A stretch of DNA of 64,000 nt from Vibrio tasmaniensis. Lineage in GTDB: Bacteria > Pseudomonadota > Gammaproteobacteria > Enterobacterales > Vibrionaceae. Positions 17,590 to 25,664 of the stretch are shown here, piece by piece. The translations under genes were made by a program, and so were the position numbers. The notes beneath the pieces are model-generated. The model saw only the letters and a program-made list of their open reading frames with translations. It made no database searches and was not told the DNA's origin. The number at the start of each line of letters is the position of its first letter. Positions within the stretch are counted from its first letter, which is position 1. Location: assembly GCF_024347635.1 (NCBI RefSeq), contig NZ_AP025511.1, forward strand, positions 1,364,001 to 1,428,000, written 5' to 3'.

Positions 17590-17706
17590 ATGAAGCATTT
17601 AAAGTACTTGTTGGCCTTGGTCATGCTCTGTATGCTCTGTGCTTGTAGCTCGGCACCTCAGTCGAATATATGTCTTCCAAATAGCTGTGACATTTGGGGA
17701 TACTAA
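17590..17706 (+). CDS. Small lipoprotein (38-41 aa), not previously called
   Basis: A short frame starts at ATG 17581 or, better, ATG 17590 (GGA five bases upstream) and ends at TAA 17704-17706. The product begins MKHLKYLLALVML, continues with a lipobox ending LCACSS, then leaves a mature peptide of about 20 residues containing two further cysteines (ICLPNSC). That is a complete type II signal peptide in a very small gene, similar in style to other small envelope lipoproteins. It is divergent from creA and just upstream of the gene at 17724. Confidence 0.6.
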   Translation: MKHLKYLLALVMLCMLCACSSAPQSNICLPNSCDIWGY

Positions 17707-17723
17707 CCGTAGGTACTAAAAGA

Positions 17724-18218
17724 ATGAATAACGAAATACCTGAAATTGTACAGAAGAAAAACCAATGGCTGTTTAGTCAACTCGATATTGCCTACCCCGC
17801 AAAAGAGAGCCTGCTAGGCCGAGAACTTTATCAAAGCAAACTCCCGTCCAAGACATACCAACTCCTCACGCAAGATCAAACACCTTCCCAAATTGATGAA
17901 CTGCATAAAGTCGATTTCCATAAACTGACCGTACTTTTTTCACTTAACCAAGCCAGCGCTTACCAAGATGAAACCGAAAGGGCGCACATGTTAGAGTTTT
18001 TGAGTCAGATTATGTTATCTGACGAACATGTCTTATACATAGGGACTCAAAATGGTGATGTTGCAGCGAGCGCTATCGTTACAGAAGCGGAGGATTCTCT
18101 GCTAATCTCAGACGTTGTGGTTGGAAGTGGTCAAAGTATCAACGCTTTCGCTAAGCAGATCCTTGATTTTTGGGTACAAGATCATGCTTCTCGCGATAAA
18201 GTGTGGGTCGAGAACTAA
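17724..18218 (+). CDS. Hypothetical protein, possibly GNAT-like
   Basis: This cytosolic protein of 164 residues has no confidently recognised family. The second half, VLYIGTQNGDVAASAIVTEAEDSLLISDVVV followed by a helix (NAFAKQILDFWVQ), has the strand-strand-helix look of an acetyltransferase core, but the acyl-CoA loop is not convincing. The frame opens at TTG 17694, and ATG 17724 with a weak AGG upstream is preferred. It starts 17 bp after the small lipoprotein stop, so the two may share a transcript. Confidence 0.65.
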   Translation: MNNEIPEIVQKKNQWLFSQLDIAYPAKESLLGRELYQSKLPSKTYQLLTQDQTPSQIDELHKVDFHKLTVLFSLNQASAYQDETERAHMLEFLSQIMLSDEHVLYIGTQNGDVAASAIVTEAEDSLLISDVVVGSGQSINAFAKQILDFWVQDHASRDKVWVEN

Positions 18219-18279
18219 AAGGTTCTTTGAGAAAGCGTTAATTTAAGTAAAATACCCCGTCTTATTTAAAGGGTATTGT

Positions 18280-20082
18280 ATGTACAAGCTGTTGTTCTCA
18301 ATCGCTGTATTGTGTGTTAGCGCTTATTCTTCACTCAGTTTTGCTAATGACTGGGATATCAAACGCATCCTAGTTTTACACTCATACGAACCTTCTTATC
18401 AGTGGACTGCTGACTTCCAAAAAGGGATAGACAGTGCGTTCAGCCAATCTCAAGCCGAAGTTAAACTCTCAATCGAGTATTTGGATTCAAAGCGCGTCCA
18501 TAGCCCTGAGTACTACGATTCTATCGCGAACTACTTACGTACCAAATATGCAGATTATAAGTTTGATGGTGTAATCGCGACTGACGACAACGCGGCGAAC
18601 TTCCTTGAATCTCTGCCTAATTTGATTGGTCGCTCCACACCTGTCGTTGCTGCCGGTATCAATGATTCTAGTACTGACATGTATGCGGTATCTGATAGAG
18701 CAACCGTGCTTTATGAGAACGATCAGATAGACGTCAATATTGAGCTGATTTCTAAATTAAGACCTAATCTAAAGAAACTGTATTTTGTTAATGATTACAG
18801 TGTCACTTCTAAATTGATCCAGAAAGAAATGAATCGCGTGATGGCTGAGTTCCCTAACATCACATTGGTTGAAATACGCGATCTATCGTTAGTGCGTACC
18901 CGTCAGTTTTTGGAAGGTATCTCTGCTGATGACGCGGTTTTGCTCAGTCATTACAATACCGAATTGAATCAAGGTGTGTATCATACTTATCAAGAGATTT
19001 CGGATACATTGTCTAAAGTAAGTGCTGCTCCAGTGTTTGCTTTGTGGCAGTTCTATATTTCGGGAGATGTATTGGGTGGCTATGTGAATCACTCTCAAAG
19101 CATGGGTGAGCAGGCGGTTAATGCGTTGGATAAGTACCTACCTCTTGGTTTCAACCAACCTTTAACTCCCGGTGATAACAAACGTTTTGTATTTAACTAC
19201 CTTGCAATGAAGCGACATGGGATTAGTGCAAACGCGCTACCTGATGACGCTATATTCATTAACGAGCCTTCATCTTTCATTCGTAAAAACTTTCAGTTGC
19301 TATTGGGTCTATCGATGGTTATTGCAGGTTTGAGCCTGATTATTTTGATGCAATTTGTCACTTTACGCCAAAAGAAAGAGCTAGCCAAAAAGAGCAAACG
19401 AATTTTAAAACTTCAGAAGCAAACGCTGAATATTCAGAAGGATATGATTCATGTCCTCGGAGAGGCGATTGAAACTCGTTCTGGCGAAACAGGTAATCAC
19501 GTTAAGCGTGTCGCCAAGTTGTCTGCGTTACTTGCTAAGTATCGTGGCTTGAGTCATCGCGAGGTTGAGATGATAGAGATCATTAGCCCGATGCACGATG
19601 TGGGTAAGATTTCAGTTCCTGAATCAATCTTGGATAAACCAGGTAAATTGACCGAGCAGGAGTGGGAAGTGATGAAGCTTCACACTACGGCAGGCTATAA
19701 CTTACTGAAAAGTGGAGCTGGTGATATTACTAATCTGGCCGCAATCATCGCCAACGAGCATCATGAACGTTGGGATGGGGCCGGATATCCTAATGGCAAA
19801 GTGGGTGACGAAATTCACTTGTTTGCTCGTATTACTGCCGTTGCCGATGTGTTTGACGCACTACTCAGTGCCCGTTGTTACAAGGAGCCGTGGCCATTAG
19901 AGATGGTTGTCGATTTATTTGAGAGAGAATGCGGCTGTCAGTTCGATCCTGAGCTTACTCAATTACTATTGAGCCACTTACCCGAGTTTGTCGCTATTCG
20001 TGATTCGTATCCAGACACCGCTGAATGCTGCATTGAATTAACGGATAAACCTACTGTTATTGAAGAATTGGCCGTGAGTTAA
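18280..20082 (+). CDS. Membrane HD-GYP cyclic-di-GMP phosphodiesterase with ABC-binding-protein-like sensor
   Basis: This 600-residue protein has a signal peptide (to about 23) and a periplasmic domain resembling ABC-transporter substrate-binding proteins (RILVLHSYEPSYQWTADFQKGI, YVNHSQSMGEQAV). A membrane segment follows at about 338-360, then a coiled linker and an HD-GYP domain. The metal motif HDVGK (His439, Asp440), NEHHERWDG and the GYP signature (502-504) are intact, so hydrolysis of cyclic-di-GMP is likely. The periplasmic ligand is unknown. It probably counters the diguanylate cyclase at 11384, though nothing here shows a direct link. Confidence 0.9.
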   Translation: MYKLLFSIAVLCVSAYSSLSFANDWDIKRILVLHSYEPSYQWTADFQKGIDSAFSQSQAEVKLSIEYLDSKRVHSPEYYDSIANYLRTKYADYKFDGVIATDDNAANFLESLPNLIGRSTPVVAAGINDSSTDMYAVSDRATVLYENDQIDVNIELISKLRPNLKKLYFVNDYSVTSKLIQKEMNRVMAEFPNITLVEIRDLSLVRTRQFLEGISADDAVLLSHYNTELNQGVYHTYQEISDTLSKVSAAPVFALWQFYISGDVLGGYVNHSQSMGEQAVNALDKYLPLGFNQPLTPGDNKRFVFNYLAMKRHGISANALPDDAIFINEPSSFIRKNFQLLLGLSMVIAGLSLIILMQFVTLRQKKELAKKSKRILKLQKQTLNIQKDMIHVLGEAIETRSGETGNHVKRVAKLSALLAKYRGLSHREVEMIEIISPMHDVGKISVPESILDKPGKLTEQEWEVMKLHTTAGYNLLKSGAGDITNLAAIIANEHHERWDGAGYPNGKVGDEIHLFARITAVADVFDALLSARCYKEPWPLEMVVDLFERECGCQFDPELTQLLLSHLPEFVAIRDSYPDTAECCIELTDKPTVIEELAVS

Positions 20083-20290
20083 CGGTTTATTGGCAAATAA
20101 AGTCGTGATTGGTGACGCTCAAAGCATATTAATTTAGTGAGTGCTGTTGCTTATGGTTAGGCATAAGGTGATCCACTGCATATTTCGCGTAGAGAAATAA
20201 GGGCCGATAGATAAAGTGTTACCTTAATCATCCCGCGTATTGAAAGAACACTATAGGATAAAACTTGAATTCAATGCGAGTGAGAGAGCT

Positions 20291-21019
20291 ATGCGGTTAG
20301 AACAAACTAAATGTGTAATTTTCGATTGTGATGGAACACTCATCGATAGCGAGAAGCTGTGTTGCCAAGCCTTAGTGAATGTGTTTTCTGGCTTTGGCGC
20401 TAAGTTAAACGTTAATGACTGCTATGTGCACTTTCAAGGTGGGAAGCTAGCTGACATCTTAATGGATACTCAAGAACGTTTAGGGCTGTCTATCTCCATT
20501 GATACACTCGAGCCGCTTTACCGCACTGAATTAGAAGCCTTGTTCCAACGGCATTTAAAACCGATGGATGGCGCTATCGAGCTTATTGAATTCCTCAAGC
20601 AACAAGACATCGAGTTTTGTATTGCTTCCAATGCGCCTAAATCTCGAGTTGAATCTTCATTGGCAATGACAGGAATGCTCGACGACTTCAAAGGCAAAGT
20701 ATTTTCAGCTTTTGATGCCAATAGCTGGAAGCCAGAGCCTGATCTGATCATGTATACCGCAATGAATATGGGCTTTTTACCAAACGAATGTATTTATGTT
20801 GATGACACGGTGAAAGGCATTGAAGCTGGGGTTGGTGCAGGTATTCAATCTTTTAGATTGCGACCAACGTTTGAAGGTTCATTGAGTGATAATACCGAAG
20901 CCGACATAGCAGAGCTAGCGGCTCAGGATATTTACAGTTTGGAAGAAATATCGATTTGGATTAATGGCAAGCGCTGCTCAAGTGGTGGTATACCGCACTC
21001 TGGAGCTTTGGTGGGGTAG
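20291..21019 (+). CDS. HAD-superfamily hydrolase, YieH-like
   Basis: This 242-residue HAD phosphatase has motif I IFDCDGTLIDSE, a helical cap (20-85 from motif I), motif II IASNAPKSR, a motif III lysine in SWKPEPDLI and motif IV YVDDTVKGIEAG. It resembles the YieH/phosphoglycolate-phosphatase group. The exact substrate cannot be read from sequence. The frame extends to TTG 20240, but ATG 20291 with GAGAG upstream begins at the family's natural N-terminus. Its last 59 bp overlap the convergent zinc-ribbon gene. Confidence 0.82.
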   Translation: MRLEQTKCVIFDCDGTLIDSEKLCCQALVNVFSGFGAKLNVNDCYVHFQGGKLADILMDTQERLGLSISIDTLEPLYRTELEALFQRHLKPMDGAIELIEFLKQQDIEFCIASNAPKSRVESSLAMTGMLDDFKGKVFSAFDANSWKPEPDLIMYTAMNMGFLPNECIYVDDTVKGIEAGVGAGIQSFRLRPTFEGSLSDNTEADIAELAAQDIYSLEEISIWINGKRCSSGGIPHSGALVG

Positions 21020-21176
21020 AGCCTAATTGAAGGCTGACTACTTTGCTTAATTGTGTTGTGTGGAAACCACATGCAGCACAAGTGAACTTCTCTCCACTTT
21101 CTGAAAGTAGATATTCGTCATGTTGGCATAAAGGGCATGTGATGTCGTCGGTGTATGGTGCATCTGTTTTATTCAT
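20961..21176 (-). CDS. Small zinc-ribbon protein
   Basis: This 71-residue protein has two CxxC pairs (CPLC at about 14-17 and CAAC at about 33-36), a zinc-ribbon layout, plus a nearby LLSESGEKFTCAACGF spacing typical of small nucleic-acid or adaptor ribbons. AGGTG seven bases before the ATG supports translation. The 3' part overlaps the end of the convergent HAD gene by 59 bp. Function is unknown. Confidence 0.65.
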   Translation of the reverse strand: MNKTDAPYTDDITCPLCQHDEYLLSESGEKFTCAACGFHTTQLSKVVSLQLGSTPPKLQSAVYHHLSSACH

Positions 21177-21344
21177 TATGTGTCACCTGCAGCAAAAGGG
21201 TAAGCGAAAATAAGACCCGTTCAAATAGATTACCCCTAAGCTCGATTATTAGACAGTTTTGGCTCCTCTTAATCCCTCCTTTGCGACTTACTTCATGTTA
21301 ATAACTGAGGAGTATGGATTTGCCATGGTTATTAATCGACGCCA

Positions 21345-21371
21345 ATAAAAAAGGACTCTATATGAGTCCTT
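21345..21371 (-). terminator. Terminator of the chemoreceptor gene
   Basis: A perfect 8-bp stem (AAGGACTC / GAGTCCTT) is followed on the minus strand by TTTTATT, so the run of U begins inside the stem. It is about 75 bp past the MCP stop. Confidence 0.82.
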
Positions 21372-21447
21372 CTTGGGTTTGTTCTTAATTCTAAGCCTTA
21401 AGCCATTAAGCATTAAGCATTAAGTGAAAATAGCTGATAGCTATTTG

Positions 21448-22872
21448 CTAAGTGCGGTATCTTGCCAAAGTTTGAGACAGAGAAACCGATGCTTCAGTCA
21501 GCTTAGATACGCCCTTTGAAGAGTTTTGAGCGACATCTTTAATTACGTCTGATTGGCCTCGTATATCATTAAGCTCAGCAGCGATGGTATTCGCTACGTT
21601 GCTTTGTTCATCAGCTGACGTTGCTATTTGTAGACTCATGTCCATTAGCGCTTGTGCGGAATCTGCAATCGAGTTTACGTCATCACCGATGTGTGAAATT
21701 AGTTGGCTACTGGTCTGCGCTTGATCAACCGTTTGCACCGTGATCTTAGCAATATTTTGACTCTCTTGCTGTAAGCGTTCAATCATCGTTTGGATCTCAA
21801 CCGTAGCGGACTGAGTTCTGCTAGCGAGCGTTCTCACTTCATCAGCAACAACGGCGAATCCACGGCCTTGTTCACCTGCACGGGCAGCTTCAATCGCGGC
21901 ATTCAGTGCGAGTAGGTTAGTCTGCTCTGAAATTGCGTTGATCGTGGTGATCACTTCGTTGATTTGGCTTGTATTTACATTCAAGCTCGTAACAGAAGAC
22001 GAGGTTTGCTCAATCAAAGAAGAAAGGGTGGTTATCTCTGAGATTGCTTGCTGAACCATAGCATGGCTATCATTGATTTGTTGAGCATCTTGCTCTGCTT
22101 GCTCTGTAGAGCGCGCAGAGATATTCGATACTTCATTCGCTGATGCCGTCATTTGGTCCATTGCGGTTGCAACAGAGTCAAGAGACGCGTTTTGGCTCAT
22201 GATTTGTGTTTCGCTGCGCTTCATCTCTGTTTCGAAAGAAGCCGACGTTTCACTCAGTGTCGCTGCGTTTTGGTTTACGTTATTGACGAGTTCACTTAGC
22301 GTATCCATCGAACGGTCAAGCGCGCAACCAATCGTACCAAACTCATCACGACCCGGATGGAAACCAAGGCGAGACGTTAAATCTCCATCACCAATCTTTT
22401 GAGTGGTTGAGTAAAGTACCCACAGTGCGCCACCTAAGAAAGTTGCTACCCAATAACAGAAAAGACCAAAGGGCACACACCATAAAAAACTGAGTAATAA
22501 AGAGTAAAGTGCTTGCTGCTTTTGATTCTGTGTATCGATATTTGAAACGGTAAGAGAGTAGTAATTGCCATCTTGTGCAAGTGCCGTAGCAGTCACGGAA
22601 CCCGTGTTGGAAATAGTGGTTTCTTGAAGGCGTGTTTGTTGGCTAACTGAACGAACCGAACCTGGGGAGTCTGATGCTGACAAAATGCCTTGCAATTGAA
22701 ACTCGACCTGCTGTTTTGCACTTGCGTCAATTTGTTCTACCTTGTTGACGTAGTTGAAGCCAGCGAGGCTTGCTACAGCGGCGAAAAAGATCAAGAAAAT
22801 GACCCAAAACTTGTCGTTAATCGACATTTTAATAAACAGTTTGTCTATCGTTCTAAATTGTACTTCTTTCAT
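21448..22872 (-). CDS. Methyl-accepting chemotaxis protein
   Basis: The 474-residue transducer has two membrane segments (about 20-42 and 122-150) flanking a short periplasmic part of only about 80 residues. A HAMP-like linker follows (GDGDLTSRLGFHPGRDEFG), then a signalling domain with the conserved hairpin tip LLALNAAIEAARAGEQGRGFAVVADEVRTLA. The small sensor region suggests sensing of a simple ligand, a membrane state or a partner protein. It stands alone with its own terminator. Confidence 0.93.
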   Translation of the reverse strand: MKEVQFRTIDKLFIKMSINDKFWVIFLIFFAAVASLAGFNYVNKVEQIDASAKQQVEFQLQGILSASDSPGSVRSVSQQTRLQETTISNTGSVTATALAQDGNYYSLTVSNIDTQNQKQQALYSLLLSFLWCVPFGLFCYWVATFLGGALWVLYSTTQKIGDGDLTSRLGFHPGRDEFGTIGCALDRSMDTLSELVNNVNQNAATLSETSASFETEMKRSETQIMSQNASLDSVATAMDQMTASANEVSNISARSTEQAEQDAQQINDSHAMVQQAISEITTLSSLIEQTSSSVTSLNVNTSQINEVITTINAISEQTNLLALNAAIEAARAGEQGRGFAVVADEVRTLASRTQSATVEIQTMIERLQQESQNIAKITVQTVDQAQTSSQLISHIGDDVNSIADSAQALMDMSLQIATSADEQSNVANTIAAELNDIRGQSDVIKDVAQNSSKGVSKLTEASVSLSQTLARYRT

Positions 22873-23020
22873 AAAAACTCCACGGTAAATCCTTTACCGT
22901 GGACTCTAAATAACCGACCTCAATAAAAATGTGATTCCGATCGATTAATTATGAAAATTCATGATAGCAATATATCGTTCATGAGACATCAATCAAGTAT
23001 TTTTGCTCTCGATGGGTTTA

Positions 23021-24244
23021 TTAGCCTAATGACGGTAATAACCCTACTGAAATAAGGATTTGTATTGCAATGATAAACACGCCAACGCTACCCGCTAAAA
23101 ACAGCGCTTTGCTTCCACCTAACACTTGGTAAGTTGATTCTGTAGCGTGAGGTTTTACTGAGAAATTTGTGTAACGAACCTTGTATACCATCACTGTCGG
23201 CAGAAGAATCGCAAGCACTGAAAGTGCAATGGCTGCGTAACCTAAAGCCATGATAAAGCCTTGTGGGTAGAACAGGGCAAAACCCAATGGCGGCAAGAAA
23301 GTAATTGCGGCTGTTTTAGCACGTTTGGCATTGCCTAGTTTCTTACTCAGAGAGTCTCCCATGAATTCAAATAACCCCAAGCTCACGCCAATAAATGAGG
23401 TCAACAATGCAAGATCTGCGAACACGCCCACGATCAAGCTTAAGTTTGATTGATGAACGGTTTGCGATAGTGAAACTAGAAGTGCGCCCAAGCTAGTATC
23501 TGATAATAATTGCTCTTGGCTAACCACACCCAACGTAACACTCTGCCAGAAAACATAGATAACCAACGGTAGTGCAGAACCTATAATCATTACCTTACGT
23601 AAAGAGCGAACGTCACCATCTAAGTATCGAACAATTGAAGGGATACTGCCGTGGAAACCAAAAGAGGTAAATACAACTGGGATTGCAGCAACAATCAGAC
23701 CTTGTTGTAGAGGCATGCTCATAAGATATTGAGAGGTGATGTTTGGTGCTAGGAAGCTGAGTACCAAAACCATCGCAATCAGTTTAAGTCCAAATAAAAC
23801 ACGGTTAACTTTATCAACACTGTGTGTACCAATCGTCACAACACCTGCAACTAATAGTGTAAATAGAAGCGTGGTGATTTGACCATTGAGCTCAATGCCA
23901 GCGATATCTGAGATACGTTGGTTGAACTGAGCACCACCGCCCGCTATGTATGCCGCACATAGAGCGTAGAAAAGAAACATCACCGCGAAGCTCGCTATCC
24001 ACTTTCCTTTTGTTCCTAAAATAGTGTGAGCTAACGTGTGTAGGGTTGCGTCAGATTCAGCGAATTGATGAAGCTCTACCATTAACAGAGCCGTAAAGGC
24101 CATCAATGCCCATAAACCCAGCATCAAGAAAAGTGAAGTTGAAAAGCCAATACCTGCAGAAGCAAGTGGAAGAGCGAGCATGCCGGCACCAATGGTTGTG
24201 CCTGCAATGATCAAAGTACTACCAAAAACCTTTGATTTATTCAT
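23021..24244 (-). CDS. tyrP: Aromatic amino-acid permease, TyrP type
   Basis: This 407-residue, 11-segment inner-membrane transporter of the hydroxy/aromatic amino-acid permease family opens with the signature SKVFGSTLIIAGTTIGAGMLALPLA. It also carries FTSFGFHGSIPSIVRYLDGD, typical of TyrP/Mtr. It imports tyrosine (or tryptophan) by proton symport. The assignment to TyrP is strengthened by a perfect TyrR box 145-162 bp upstream of the start, with a degenerate second box adjoining it, the same strong/weak pair known at E. coli tyrP. Confidence 0.88.
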   Translation of the reverse strand: MNKSKVFGSTLIIAGTTIGAGMLALPLASAGIGFSTSLFLMLGLWALMAFTALLMVELHQFAESDATLHTLAHTILGTKGKWIASFAVMFLFYALCAAYIAGGGAQFNQRISDIAGIELNGQITTLLFTLLVAGVVTIGTHSVDKVNRVLFGLKLIAMVLVLSFLAPNITSQYLMSMPLQQGLIVAAIPVVFTSFGFHGSIPSIVRYLDGDVRSLRKVMIIGSALPLVIYVFWQSVTLGVVSQEQLLSDTSLGALLVSLSQTVHQSNLSLIVGVFADLALLTSFIGVSLGLFEFMGDSLSKKLGNAKRAKTAAITFLPPLGFALFYPQGFIMALGYAAIALSVLAILLPTVMVYKVRYTNFSVKPHATESTYQVLGGSKALFLAGSVGVFIIAIQILISVGLLPSLG

Positions 24245-24369
24245 TGTATATAATTCTTTACGTTAGAGTGTGTTTTCATTGTAATTCTTCTAGCTTAAGC
24301 GCATAAACCCAAAGAATATCTCGATTTTGAAGTATTCTGATTGAGTTTAATTCCAAATGCAATCTCTAA

Positions 24370-24406
24370 TGTAATTAAAAATATCCACTGTAAATTTATA
24401 TTTACA
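24370..24406 (-). promoter_or_regulatory. TyrR operator pair upstream of tyrP
   Basis: The box at 24389-24406 reads TGTAAA-N6-TTTACA, an exact match to the strong TyrR consensus. An adjoining weak box at 24370-24387 has halves TGTAAT and TATCCA. The pair lies 126-162 bp before the tyrP start, so phenylalanine/tyrosine-responsive control by TyrR is likely. Confidence 0.75.
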
Positions 24407-24437
24407 TCGTTGGGTGGGCAGGGCATCGAAAATGCCT

Positions 24438-24453
24438 AAGCAAACGTTTGACT
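24438..24453. promoter_or_regulatory. PurR-like palindrome in the tyrP upstream region
   Basis: AAGCAAACGTTTGACT shares the CAAACGTTTG core with the sites at gcvT and fhs. It lies about 195 bp upstream of tyrP and 240 bp upstream of the small gene at 24693, so its target is unclear. Confidence 0.4.
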
Positions 24454-24692
24454 ATGATCTGCTTCAAAATTTGTAGAGTAATTTGTTGTACTTGGTGTAA
24501 GGTGGCAGTACATATGTCGTTCGCGTATACCCCTTTGACGTAAACAAGCGTTAATGATCGCGAGTAGCTTTCAAGCTATAAATATGGAATGGGTAGAGTA
24601 GAGTGCGTTCATCAAAGTGACATAATATAAGTCCAAGATGGTGCACTAGTTAACAGGACATTATGTCCACATCAAGGAATAGAGGGGGCACT

Positions 24693-24821
24693 ATGAGTGA
24701 CCAATCTTATAATGACGAAAGTCTTGAGTTGTTAGATGCTATGGAAATTGGCATTGATTTATCTGACTATGAACAAACAGTTAAACAACTAGCAGAAGAA
24801 CTTTTTAAGTCTTCGAACTAA
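24693..24821 (+). CDS. Small acidic protein (42 aa), not previously called
   Basis: ATG 24693 is preceded by a strong GAGGGGG ribosome binding site (about eight bases upstream) and runs to TAA 24819-24821. The product is acidic and helical (MSDQSYNDESLELLDAMEIG, then ETVKQLAEELF-type heptads), with no cysteine or membrane segment. Codon use and the strong binding site argue for a real gene. Function is unknown. A regulatory or adaptor peptide is possible. Confidence 0.6.
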   Translation: MSDQSYNDESLELLDAMEIGIDLSDYEQTVKQLAEELFKSSN

Positions 24822-24995
24822 GTTTTACCTGAACTAAAGGTTTCTGTAGTTCAACGTTCTCAAATTAGACAATTCTTAAACTGAGCAAATCTCATTCGCT
24901 CACACGTCATATCAAAACTATCCTCATTAAAGTTCGCGAAGATAAACGAGTACGTTTACCATGTTACTTAGTTCTCGATACTTTAATGAGGTTCA

Positions 24996-25607
24996 ATGAA
25001 CTTTCTCGCACACCTGCACATCGCCCAACATTGCAACAGTAACTTAGCCGGTAATCTGTTAGGTGACTTCGTTAAGGGTGACCCTAATAAACACTATTCA
25101 GATTCGCTTTCTAACGGGATAAGACTTCATCGATTCGTCGATAGCTATACCGACCGTCATGATGTGTCTCGCTCTGCAAAATCTCTGTTTTCAGATCAAA
25201 CAAAGCGCTTTGCTCCTATCGCGCTCGATGTCTTCTGGGATCACTGCTTGGCCAATCACTGGGGGCAGTTCTCGACACAGTCGTTAGAGCATTTTTGTTC
25301 AGACAGTCATCAGCAGATTTTCGAACATCAAGAGTCACACTGGCCTGAAAACTTCGTCACTATTCATCAGAAGATGGCGGAACAACGGTGGTTGGAAAGC
25401 TATCAAGACATGTCTTCCATCGAGTTGGTATTACAGCGAATGGCGTTACGAAGGCCTAAGCTAGGTATGCTCAAAAACTGTTACGAAGACCTAGAACGCC
25501 ACTATGATAAGTTGCAGTGTCACTTTAATGAGCTATATCCAAGCGTTTTAGAAGAAGCAAACCACTTTAGTGCGCTTCAATTGACGAAAAATCAAAAGGA
25601 AAGGTAA
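24996..25607 (+). CDS. acpH: Acyl-carrier-protein phosphodiesterase
   Basis: AcpH removes 4'-phosphopantetheine from holo-acyl carrier protein. The protein is 203 residues and carries the family signature MNFLAHLHIAQ, GNLLGDFVKG, GIRLHRFVDSYTDRH and DVFWDHCLA, including the His/Asp residues of this HD-like fold. GAGGTTCA before the ATG supports the start. It lies 57 bp before the rhlE-type helicase, likely as a separate unit. Confidence 0.92.
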   Translation: MNFLAHLHIAQHCNSNLAGNLLGDFVKGDPNKHYSDSLSNGIRLHRFVDSYTDRHDVSRSAKSLFSDQTKRFAPIALDVFWDHCLANHWGQFSTQSLEHFCSDSHQQIFEHQESHWPENFVTIHQKMAEQRWLESYQDMSSIELVLQRMALRRPKLGMLKNCYEDLERHYDKLQCHFNELYPSVLEEANHFSALQLTKNQKER

Positions 25608-25664
25608 ACAGCGTAATGCAGGTTTGCTACAATCCGCGCCTATTTAATCTTTGAGCATCATACT

